Source: Afipia sp.
Lineage (GTDB): Bacteria; Pseudomonadota; Alphaproteobacteria; Rhizobiales; Xanthobacteraceae
DNA: 49,525 nt
Direction of reading: 5' to 3'
Assembly: GCA_030652315.1 (NCBI GenBank)
Contig: JAUSAX010000018.1
Coordinates: 1 to 49,525, forward strand
The notes under the pieces: generated by a model
The model's input: the letters and a program-made list of their open reading frames with translations, nothing else
What the model was told of the DNA's origin: nothing
The model's database searches: none
Translations under genes and position numbers: made by a program
Shown here: piece after piece, positions 24,407 to 32,682 of the stretch
Position numbering within the stretch: position 1 is the stretch's first letter
Layout: every line of letters starts with the position of its first letter

Positions 24407-27400
24407 ATGAAGCGATTCAATCTCTCCGCCTGGGCCGTGGCGCACCCGACGCTGGTCCTGTTCTTCATCGTGATGCTCGGCATCGCGGGCTTCTTCTCGT
24501 ATGAGCGGCTCGGCCGCGCGGAAGATCCGTCCTTCACCATCAAGGTCGTCATTATCAACGCGATGTGGCCCGGCGCCACCGCGAAGGAAATGCAGGAGCA
24601 GGTCGCCGATCCGATCGAGAAGAAGCTCCAGGAACTCCCGTACTTCGACAAGGTGCAGACCTACACCAAGCCGTCCTTCACTGCGATGACGCTGTCTTTC
24701 AAGGACAACACGCCTGCGAAGGATGTGCCGCAACTGTTCTATCAGTTGCGCAAGAAGCTCGGCGACATCAAGAATGATCTGCCGCCAAACCTGATCGGGC
24801 CGAACATCAACGACGAATACGGCGACGTCGACTCGGTGCTCTATATGCTGACGGGCGAGGGCGCCGATTACGCGCAGCTCAAGAAGGTGGCCGAGGGCCT
24901 GCGCCAGCGCCTTCTTAAGACGGAGAATGTCACTAAGGTCAATCTGTACGGTACGCAGGATGAACGCGTGTTCGTCGAGTTCTCTCACGCCAAGCTCGCA
25001 ACGCTCGGCATCACAACGCAGGCGCTGTTCGATTCGCTCGCCAAACAGAACGCGGTGGTCCCCGCCGGCACGGTCGAGACCTCGTCGCAACGCGTGCCTC
25101 TGCGCGTCACCGGCGCCTATGACAGCGTGAAGGCTGTGGCCGAAACGCCGGTTGAGGGCAATGGCCGTGTGTTCCGGCTGGGCGATATCGCAACCGTCAC
25201 GCACGGCTTCGTCGACCCGCCCAGCTATCAGGTTCGCCAGGAAGGCAAGCCCGCCATCGGCGTCGGCGTGGTGATGGCGAAGGGCGCCAACATTCTGGAG
25301 CTTGGCGAGACAATCAAGAAAGCGACCGCGGAATTCATGGCTGCCGTGCCGCAGGGCATCGAGATCGAGCAGATCGCCGATCAGCCGAAGGTGGTCGAAC
25401 ACGCGGTCAGCGAATTCGTTCGTTCCTTCATCGAAGCGCTGGCGATCGTGCTGTTCGTGAGCTTCCTTGCGCTCGGTTGGCGCACCGGCATCGTGGTCGC
25501 ATTGTCCGTGCCGCTGGTGCTGGCGATTGTCTTCATCGTGATGAACGCGATGGGCATGGACCTGCATCGCATCACGCTCGGCGCGCTGATCATCGCGCTC
25601 GGCCTGCTGGTCGATGACGCCATCATCGCGGTCGAGATGATGGTGGTGAAGATGGAGCAGGGCTGGGATCGCGTGAAGGCGGCATCCTTTGCCTGGGAGT
25701 CCACTGCGTTCCCGATGCTCACGGGAACGCTGGTCACGGCCGTTGGCTTCCTCCCCATCGGCTTTGCCAATTCGTCCGTCGGCGAATATGCCGGCGGCAT
25801 CTTCTGGGTGGTGGCGATTGCGCTGGTGGCGTCATGGTTCGTGGCGGTGATCTTCACGCCCTATATCGGCGTCAAGCTGCTGCCGAACTTCAACCACGGC
25901 AAGCATAACCACGATCCCCACGCGATCTACGAGACGCGGATGTATCGCGGCCTGCGTCGCGTGATCGAATGGTGCGTGCGCCGCCGTGGCACCGTGGTGC
26001 TGGCGACTATCGGCGTGTTCGTGTTGTCGATCGTCGGATTCGGCCACGTGCAGCAGCAGTTCTTCCCGCTGTCGGAGCGGCCGGAGCTGTTCCTGCAGTT
26101 GCGGCTGCCGGAAGGCACCGCGTTCAACGTCACCAAGGAAAGCGTGACGAAGGCGGAAGCGCTGCTCAAGGACGACAAGGATATCGTCACCTACACGACC
26201 TATGTCGGCCAGGGTTCGCCGCGCTTCTGGCTCGGTCTCAATCCGCAACTGCCGAACGAGGCGTTCTCCGAAACCGTGATTGTGTCGAAGGACGTCGCGG
26301 CGCGTGAACGCATCAAGGCACGTCTTGAGAAGGCCGTCGCCAACGGCGCGCTGTCGGAAGCGCGCGTGCGCGTCGACCGCTTCAACTTCGGCCCGCCGGT
26401 CGGCTTCCCGGTTCAGTTCCGCGTCGTCGGTCCAGACACCAAGACGGTTCGCGATATCGCCTATCAGGTGCGTGAAGTGATGCGTGGCAACGACAAGGTG
26501 GTCGATCCGCATCTCGACTGGAACGAACAGACGCCATATCTCAAGCTGGCTGTCGATCAGGACCGCGCCCGTGCGCTCGGCCTGACGCCGCAGGACATTT
26601 CGCAGTCGCTGGCGATGCTGATTTCCGGCGTGCAGGTGACGACGCTGCGTGACGGCGTCGAGAAGGTCGGTGTGGTCGCCCGCGCCGTGCCGTCGGAGCG
26701 GCTCGATCTCGGCCATGTCGGCGATCTCACGATCTATTCGCGGGGCGGCGTTGCCGTGCCGCTGTCGCAGATCGCGAAGATTGAGTACGCCCACGAAGAA
26801 CCCATCCTGTGGCGGCGCAACCGCGACATGGCGATCACGGTGCGCGCCGATATCGTTGACGGCGTTCAGGCGCCCGATGTGACCAGTGCGATCTGGCCGA
26901 AGCTGCAGGGCATCCGCGACAGCCTCAAGCCGGCCTACCGCATCGAGATCGGCGGCGCGATCGAGGAATCTGAGAAGGGCAACGCGTCGATCAACAAGCT
27001 GTTTCCGCTGATGGTGATCGGCATGCTGACGCTGCTGATGATCCAGTTGCAAAGCTTCTCACGGCTGGTGCTTGTGTTCATGACCGCGCCGCTCGGCATC
27101 GTCGGCGCCTCGCTGGGATTGAACGTCGCCGGCAGCCCGTTCGGTTTCGTGGCGCTGCTTGGCCTGATCGCGCTTGCCGGCATGATCATGCGCAACTCGG
27201 TGATTCTGGTCGACCAGATCGAGACCGACGTCGAGCATGGCCTGACCCGGCGCGAAGCCATCGTCGAGGCGACGGTGCGCCGGGCCCGGCCGGTGGTGCT
27301 GACCGCGCTGGCGGCGATTCTGGCCATGATTCCGCTGTCCCGGTCGGCCTTCTGGGGGCCGATGGCGATCACCATCATGGGTGGATTGTTCGTTGCAACA

Positions 27401-27544
27401 TTCCTGACTTTGCTGTTCCTGCCCAGCCTCTATGCGTTATGGTTCAGGAAGAGTCTGGACGAGCGGGGCGAGGGCGTGGCTCCGGCGCCTGCGCAACCGG
27501 GCCAGATCCGGCACGCACCGCCGCTTGCTACCGCTGCCGAATAG
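24407..27544 (+). CDS. RND-family efflux transporter, inner-membrane pump (HAE1-like)
   Basis: At 1045 residues this has the normal length of an AcrB-like pump. It shows the first span just after the N terminus (TLVLFFIVMLGIAGFFSY), two large periplasmic loops, and two sets of spans in the inner membrane. The proton-relay aspartates are in TM4 (IIALGLLVDDAIIAVE), and the second repeat has the TM10-11 region (LLGLIALAGMIMRNSVILVD). It likely exports drugs, solvents or endogenous metabolites. It is the second gene of the operon adaptor-pump-TetR-flavin reductase; substrate range cannot be read from sequence. Confidence 0.95.
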   Translation: MKRFNLSAWAVAHPTLVLFFIVMLGIAGFFSYERLGRAEDPSFTIKVVIINAMWPGATAKEMQEQVADPIEKKLQELPYFDKVQTYTKPSFTAMTLSFKDNTPAKDVPQLFYQLRKKLGDIKNDLPPNLIGPNINDEYGDVDSVLYMLTGEGADYAQLKKVAEGLRQRLLKTENVTKVNLYGTQDERVFVEFSHAKLATLGITTQALFDSLAKQNAVVPAGTVETSSQRVPLRVTGAYDSVKAVAETPVEGNGRVFRLGDIATVTHGFVDPPSYQVRQEGKPAIGVGVVMAKGANILELGETIKKATAEFMAAVPQGIEIEQIADQPKVVEHAVSEFVRSFIEALAIVLFVSFLALGWRTGIVVALSVPLVLAIVFIVMNAMGMDLHRITLGALIIALGLLVDDAIIAVEMMVVKMEQGWDRVKAASFAWESTAFPMLTGTLVTAVGFLPIGFANSSVGEYAGGIFWVVAIALVASWFVAVIFTPYIGVKLLPNFNHGKHNHDPHAIYETRMYRGLRRVIEWCVRRRGTVVLATIGVFVLSIVGFGHVQQQFFPLSERPELFLQLRLPEGTAFNVTKESVTKAEALLKDDKDIVTYTTYVGQGSPRFWLGLNPQLPNEAFSETVIVSKDVAARERIKARLEKAVANGALSEARVRVDRFNFGPPVGFPVQFRVVGPDTKTVRDIAYQVREVMRGNDKVVDPHLDWNEQTPYLKLAVDQDRARALGLTPQDISQSLAMLISGVQVTTLRDGVEKVGVVARAVPSERLDLGHVGDLTIYSRGGVAVPLSQIAKIEYAHEEPILWRRNRDMAITVRADIVDGVQAPDVTSAIWPKLQGIRDSLKPAYRIEIGGAIEESEKGNASINKLFPLMVIGMLTLLMIQLQSFSRLVLVFMTAPLGIVGASLGLNVAGSPFGFVALLGLIALAGMIMRNSVILVDQIETDVEHGLTRREAIVEATVRRARPVVLTALAAILAMIPLSRSAFWGPMAITIMGGLFVATFLTLLFLPSLYALWFRKSLDERGEGVAPAPAQPGQIRHAPPLATAAE

Positions 27545-27566
27545 TCGAACTTGGTACGATACTGAC

Positions 27567-28214
27567 ATGACCCTGCTTCACGACGATACCGACTCCGAAA
27601 AGAAGGCGTGCATTCTCGCCACGGCGGAGCGTTTGTTTCGCGAGATCGGTTATCTCAAGACAACGGTTGCCGACATCGCCAAGACGCTGAAGATGTCGCC
27701 GGCGAACATCTATCGCTTCTTCGATTCCAAGAAGGCGATCCATGAGGGCGTCGCGCGCCGGCTGATGAACGAGGTCGAGGACGCTGCGGAGGCGATTGCG
27801 GCTAAACCGACGCCGCCGCGCGAGCGGCTGAAGGAATTACTCGCAACGGTCAGCGTGATGAATGCCGAACGCTTTGTCGGTGATGCCAAGATCCACGAGA
27901 TGGTCGCCATCGCGATGGAAGAAAGCTGGGAGGTCTGTGAAGCCCATATCCAGCGGATCACCATGGCGATCGCTTCGGTTATCGCAGAAGGCGCCAGAAC
28001 CGGCGTGTTCAAGGTCACCGACATCGAACTGGCAGCCTTGAGCACCTGCACCGCCATGCTCCGCTTCTTTCATCCGCAGATGATCGAACAATGCGCCAAG
28101 AAGCCGGGGCCAACCCTCGATCAAATGATAGACTTTATCCTCGCAGCGCTTACCTTAAGTGCGCCCGGCACGATGCCGGGCAGCAGCGGCGCGGGCAAAA
28201 TCTCTCATGGCTGA
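27567..28214 (+). CDS. TetR-family transcriptional regulator of the RND operon
   Basis: This 215-residue regulator has an N-terminal TetR helix-turn-helix (ILATAERLFREIGYLKTTV, then IAKTLKMSPANIYRFFDSK) and a helical ligand domain. ATG at 27567 is chosen because it stands 22 bases after the pump stop and begins MTLLHDDTDSEKK; upstream sequence in this frame overlaps the pump gene. Being at the 3' side of the efflux genes suggests autoregulation of the whole operon through the palindrome at 23204. Its last eight bases overlap the flavin reductase gene. Confidence 0.92.
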   Translation: MTLLHDDTDSEKKACILATAERLFREIGYLKTTVADIAKTLKMSPANIYRFFDSKKAIHEGVARRLMNEVEDAAEAIAAKPTPPRERLKELLATVSVMNAERFVGDAKIHEMVAIAMEESWEVCEAHIQRITMAIASVIAEGARTGVFKVTDIELAALSTCTAMLRFFHPQMIEQCAKKPGPTLDQMIDFILAALTLSAPGTMPGSSGAGKISHG

Positions 28215-28824
28215 TTTCCACTATTACGAACCTTCCCAAGGCCACGGCCTCCGGCACGATCCCTTCAACGCCATCGTCGGTCCCCGGCCCATCGGCTGGA
28301 TTTCATCGAAGGACGCCAAGGGACACGTCAACCTTGCGCCCTACAGCTTCTTTAATGCCTTTTGCTACGTGCCGCCGATCATCGGTTTTTCCTCGACCGG
28401 CTGGAAGGATAGCGTCTCCAATATCCAGGAGACCAAGGAGTTCACCTGGAATCTGGTGACCAAGCATGTCGCCGAGCAGATGAACATGACGTCGGCGAGC
28501 GTGCCGCACGAGACCGACGAGTTCACGATTTCCGGGCTCACCAAGGTGGCGTCGCGCAAGGTGGATGTGCCGCGGGTCGGCGAGAGCCTCGTCTCGTTCG
28601 AGTGCAAGCTGACGCAGATGATCCAGCTTCAGGGCGCCGACGGTAAAAAGGCCGATGCCTGGGTCACCTTCGGCGAGGTCGTCGCAGTTTATATCGACAA
28701 GAGCCTGATCAAGGACGGCGTCTATCAGACCGCCGAGGCCTATCCGATCCTGCGCGCGGGGCGGATGGGCGATTATGTCCAGGTCCGGCCCGACATGATG
28801 TTCGAGATGGTGCGGCCGCGATAA
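28207..28824 (+). CDS. Flavin reductase family protein (FMN-binding split barrel)
   Basis: The 205-residue protein resembles the DIM6/NTAB flavin-reductase family: IVGPRPIGWISSKDAKGHVNLAPYSFFNAF, followed by IGFSSTGWKDSVSNI and FTWNLVTK. These bind FMN and can reduce flavin for partner enzymes or act as independent reductases. ATG at 28207 overlaps the TetR stop by eight bases, so the gene is translationally coupled to an efflux regulator, an unusual partner. A role in reducing an efflux substrate or a redox signal is speculative; it may simply be co-transcribed. Confidence 0.88.
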   Translation: MADFHYYEPSQGHGLRHDPFNAIVGPRPIGWISSKDAKGHVNLAPYSFFNAFCYVPPIIGFSSTGWKDSVSNIQETKEFTWNLVTKHVAEQMNMTSASVPHETDEFTISGLTKVASRKVDVPRVGESLVSFECKLTQMIQLQGADGKKADAWVTFGEVVAVYIDKSLIKDGVYQTAEAYPILRAGRMGDYVQVRPDMMFEMVRPR

Positions 28825-29112
28825 GCGGCATTCCTGGCTCAAGTCTTGGTGATTTTTACAGTCTTGCCGATTGTTCAGGATGCCGGGCCGGAACATTGCG
28901 CCGCCGTGCAGGTTATTGAAACGTAGGTATTTTTGGGGGCTTTCGCTTCAAACGCGACACAACATCGAAGCTGGTTTTCAGCATTGCCGCCGCTAGAGTT
29001 GAGGCATGATATTGGTATTTCCGGATATCGCTTCCCACGTTTCAGGATCTGCCTTGGCTTTTCAGCCCCGTGGTTACGCTGACCTTTGTAATTTCCGCAA
29101 AAGGATCGTCCC

Positions 29113-31389
29113 ATGAGCTTTTCCTTCCGCCGCGATCTCATCACCCGTCCGATCTTCGCGTGGGCGCACAAGGCGCTGCCGCCGATGTCCGACACCGAGC
29201 GCGAGGCGCTCGAAGCCGGCGACGTCTGGTGGGATGCCGACCTGTTCACCGGAAATCCCGACTGGTCGAAGCTGCTGGCCTTTGCGCCGGCAAAGCTCAC
29301 CGAGGAAGAGACGGCGTTTCTGAATGGTCCGGTCGATGAACTCTGCGCGATGATCGACGACTGGAAGGTCAACTGGGAATGGCGCGACCTGCCTCCCGAG
29401 GTCTGGGAGTTCATCAAGCGCAACAAATTCCTCGGCATGATCATCCCGAAGGAGTTCGGCGGGCTCGGCTTCTCGCCTTACGCGCATTCCGAAGTGGTGC
29501 GGAAGATTTCGTCGCGCTCGGTGACGGCAGCGGTGACGGTGATGGTGCCGAACTCGCTCGGGCCGGGCGAACTGCTGATGACATTCGGCACCAAGGAGCA
29601 GCAGAACAAGTGGCTGCCGGGTCTTGCCGAAGGCCGCGAGATTCCGTGTTTCGGCCTGACCAGCCCGGAAGCCGGCTCCGACGCCGCGTCGATGATCGAT
29701 ACCGGTATCATCTGCAAGGGCACCTTCAACGGCAAGGACACGCTGGGTCTGCGGCTGAACTGGCACAAGCGCTACATCACGCTCGGCCCGGTGGCGACGC
29801 TGCTCGGTCTGGCGTTCAAGGCTTACGACCCCGATCATCTGATCGGTCAGGAAGAAGAACTCGGCATTACCGTCGCGCTCATTCCAACCGATCTGCCGGG
29901 CGTCAGCATCGGTCATCGCCATCTGCCGGCGATGCAGGTGTTCCAGAACGGTCCGAACTGGGGCAAGGACGTTTTCATCCCGATGGATTTCATCATCGGC
30001 GGACAGGAGCGCATCGGGCAGGGCTGGAAGATGCTGATGACGGCGCTGGCCGCGGGCCGCGGCATCTCGTTGCCGTCGCAATCCTCCGCAGGCGCGGCCT
30101 ATTGCGCGCGTGCCACCGGGGCTTATGCGCGCATCCGCGAGCAATTCCATGTGCCGATCGGAAAGTTCGAAGGCATCGAGGAGCCGCTGGCGCGCATCGC
30201 CGGCATTGCGTATCAGCTCGACGCGGCGCGGCGGCTGACCTGTTCCGCGCTCAATCAGCACATTCATCCGGCAGTAATTTCCGGCATCATGAAGCTGCAC
30301 GCCACCGAGCGCCTGCGCATCACGGTCGATGACGCGATGGACATTCACGGCGGCAAGGCCGTGATCGACGGCCCGCAGAATTACATGGGCAATCTCTATC
30401 GCTCGGTGCCGGTCGCCATCACGGTGGAAGGCGCGAACATTCTGACCCGCAACCTGATCGTGTTCGGACAGGGATCGGTGCGCGCGCATCCTTATCTGCT
30501 GCAAGAGATGAATGCCATCAGCGATCCCGACCAGAAGAAGGGCCTTGACGCGTTCGACACGGCGTTCTGGAAGCACGTTGGTCACGCCATCACCAATACG
30601 TTCCGCGCCTGGGGCCGAAGCTGGACCGGCGGCATGTTCGCGCCCGCGCCCGATGCGGGAGCCGCGACGGGCTACTATCGCCAGCTCTCGCGCTATTCAG
30701 CGGCGTTCGCGCTGTGCTCCGATATGGCGCTGCTGACGCTGGGCGGCGCGCTGAAACGCAAGGAAATGCTGTCGGCGCGGTTCGGCGACATTCTCTCCGA
30801 GCTGTATCTGCTTTCGGCAGCGCTGAAGCGCTGGGAGGACGAAGGCCGTCAAGAGGCGGATTTCGCCGCGCTCGAATGGGTGATGGCCAACGGTATCCGC
30901 ACCATCGAGAATCGCCTCGCCGAAGTGCTGGCCAACATGCCGAACCGCTTGGTCGCCGTGATCCTGAAGTTCCTGATACAGCCGCTCGGCGCCAATCCGC
31001 TCGGTCCGTCGGACAAGGTGGTGCACCGCTGCGCGCAACTGATCCTCGCGCCGGGTGCGGCGCGCGATCGCTTGACCGAGGGACTCTATCACATCAACGA
31101 TGACGGCCCGCTGGCGCGGCTCGAGAGAGCGTTTCTACTCGTCACGGCGAACGAAGCAATCGAGAAGAAGATGCATACTGCAAAAATCCGCGACTGGAGC
31201 GAGGCCGTGAAGAAAGGTGTCATCACCGCGGACGAAGGTGCGAAGATCAAAGCGGCGCATGATGCGGTCGCCTTGGTGATCGAAGTCGATGATTTCGCGC
31301 CGGAAGCACTGTCGCCGATCTACCGGAAGCGGCAAGATCTTAAGCAATCTGATATCAAGCAGACGTCGCCGGACCGGGCGGCAAGCTGA
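29113..31389 (+). CDS. fadE: Long FadE-type acyl-CoA dehydrogenase
   Basis: At 758 residues this is much longer than ordinary acyl-CoA dehydrogenases and matches FadE, which has an additional C-terminal domain (DUF1974). Visible are IIPKEFGGLGFSPYAHSEVV, CFGLTSPEAGSDAAS, GNLYRSVPVAITVEGANILTR in outline, and a long C-terminal helical part. FadE carries out the first step of beta-oxidation, passing electrons to electron-transfer flavoprotein. Its TGA overlaps the ATG of the thiolase gene by one base (TGATG), so the two are co-translated. It starts a beta-oxidation operon, preceded by a 288-base non-coding gap. Confidence 0.93.
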   Translation: MSFSFRRDLITRPIFAWAHKALPPMSDTEREALEAGDVWWDADLFTGNPDWSKLLAFAPAKLTEEETAFLNGPVDELCAMIDDWKVNWEWRDLPPEVWEFIKRNKFLGMIIPKEFGGLGFSPYAHSEVVRKISSRSVTAAVTVMVPNSLGPGELLMTFGTKEQQNKWLPGLAEGREIPCFGLTSPEAGSDAASMIDTGIICKGTFNGKDTLGLRLNWHKRYITLGPVATLLGLAFKAYDPDHLIGQEEELGITVALIPTDLPGVSIGHRHLPAMQVFQNGPNWGKDVFIPMDFIIGGQERIGQGWKMLMTALAAGRGISLPSQSSAGAAYCARATGAYARIREQFHVPIGKFEGIEEPLARIAGIAYQLDAARRLTCSALNQHIHPAVISGIMKLHATERLRITVDDAMDIHGGKAVIDGPQNYMGNLYRSVPVAITVEGANILTRNLIVFGQGSVRAHPYLLQEMNAISDPDQKKGLDAFDTAFWKHVGHAITNTFRAWGRSWTGGMFAPAPDAGAATGYYRQLSRYSAAFALCSDMALLTLGGALKRKEMLSARFGDILSELYLLSAALKRWEDEGRQEADFAALEWVMANGIRTIENRLAEVLANMPNRLVAVILKFLIQPLGANPLGPSDKVVHRCAQLILAPGAARDRLTEGLYHINDDGPLARLERAFLLVTANEAIEKKMHTAKIRDWSEAVKKGVITADEGAKIKAAHDAVALVIEVDDFAPEALSPIYRKRQDLKQSDIKQTSPDRAAS

Positions 31390-32672
31390 TGGCGCGTCCG
31401 GTCTATATCGTTGACGGCGCACGCACGCCGTTCCTGAAAGCACAAGGCGGGCCGGGGCCGTTCACCCCGGTCGATCTCGCAGTCCAGGCAGGCCGTCCAT
31501 TGCTGGCGCGTCAGCCGTTCGCTCCCAGTGCATTCGATCAGGTCATTCTCGGCTGTGTCAACGTTATCGCGGACGAGATGAATCCGGCGCGCGTCGCGGC
31601 GTTACGCCTCGGCATGGGCGAGCGCATGGTGGCCTTCACGGTGCAGATCAATTGCGGCTCCGGCATGCAGTCGATAGACACGGCCTATCGTTACATCGAA
31701 GCTGGCAAGGCCGACATGATCCTGGCGGGTGGCGCGGAAGCGCTGAGCTATGCGCCGCTGGTGTTTCCGCAGTCCGGCGTACGCTGGTTCGCGAAATTCG
31801 CGTCTGCGAAGGACTCAATGTCGAAGATCGCGGCGTTCCTGAAAGCACGGCCGTCTTACTTCAAGCCGATCATCGGCCTTGAGCGTGGGTTGACCGATCC
31901 GATCACCGATCTCAACATGGGACAGACCGCCGAAGTCGTCGCGCATCTGATGGGCGTGACTCGCGAACAGGCCGATGCCTATGCAGTGGAAAGCCATCGC
32001 AGGCTGGCCACCGCGCAGGCGCAGGGCTTCCTGCAAGGCGAGGTCGAGACAGCTTTTGCGCGTGACGGCAAATTCTACGACCATGACGACGGCGTGCGGC
32101 CGGATTCGTCGATGGACAAGCTCGCCAGACTGAAGCCCGCCTTCGAGCGGCCATGGGGGCAGGTGACGCCCGGCAATTCGTCACAGATCACCGATGGCGC
32201 CTGCTGGACCATTCTGGCGTCGGAAGACGCCGTCAACAAATACGGCCTCAAGCCGAAGGCCATCATCGTCGACAGTCAGTGGGCGGGACTCGATCCCGGC
32301 ATCATGGGCTTCGGTCCGGTGCTGTCGTCAACCGAACTCCTGAAACGCAACAGGCTCAAGCTTCAGGACATCGAGACCTGGGAAATCAATGAAGCCTTCG
32401 CGGCGCAGTTGCTCGGCTGTCTCGCTGCATGGAACGATGACAGGTTCTGCCGCGAGGTTCTTGGCCTTGACGGCGCTGCGGGTCAAATCGATCAGGCGAA
32501 GCTCAATGTGGACGGCGGCGCGATCAGCCTCGGCCATCCCGTCGGCACCAGCGGCAACCGCATCGTGCTGCACCTTGTGAATGCGATGAAGCGGCTCGGC
32601 ACCAAACGCGGCATCGCCACCGAATGCATCGGCGGCGGCCTCGGCGGTGCGATGCTGATCGAGACAGTGTAA
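31389..32672 (+). CDS. Acetyl-CoA C-acyltransferase (thiolase, FadI/FadA-like)
   Basis: This 427-residue thiolase cleaves 3-ketoacyl-CoA to acetyl-CoA and a shortened acyl-CoA. The nucleophile is Cys89 (VQINCGSGMQSID); His383 (LGHPVGTSGN) and Cys413 (ECIGGGLGG) complete the site, together with NEAFAAQ. Its length is closer to FadI (about 436) than to FadA (about 387). It overlaps the fadE stop by one base and precedes the bifunctional enzyme by 10 bases, so these three genes encode a full beta-oxidation spiral. Confidence 0.93.
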   Translation: MARPVYIVDGARTPFLKAQGGPGPFTPVDLAVQAGRPLLARQPFAPSAFDQVILGCVNVIADEMNPARVAALRLGMGERMVAFTVQINCGSGMQSIDTAYRYIEAGKADMILAGGAEALSYAPLVFPQSGVRWFAKFASAKDSMSKIAAFLKARPSYFKPIIGLERGLTDPITDLNMGQTAEVVAHLMGVTREQADAYAVESHRRLATAQAQGFLQGEVETAFARDGKFYDHDDGVRPDSSMDKLARLKPAFERPWGQVTPGNSSQITDGACWTILASEDAVNKYGLKPKAIIVDSQWAGLDPGIMGFGPVLSSTELLKRNRLKLQDIETWEINEAFAAQLLGCLAAWNDDRFCREVLGLDGAAGQIDQAKLNVDGGAISLGHPVGTSGNRIVLHLVNAMKRLGTKRGIATECIGGGLGGAMLIETV

Positions 32673-32682
32673 GGGAACGGAC

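Noticed and set aside
23756-25567. A 603-codon open frame on the minus strand
   Set aside because: It lies opposite the RND adaptor and pump genes, whose motifs and lengths are clear. Its product is His/Arg/Asp-rich without a domain, as expected for the antisense of a high-GC gene.
29074-30585. A 503-codon open frame on the minus strand
   Set aside because: It is antisense to fadE and lacks any motif.
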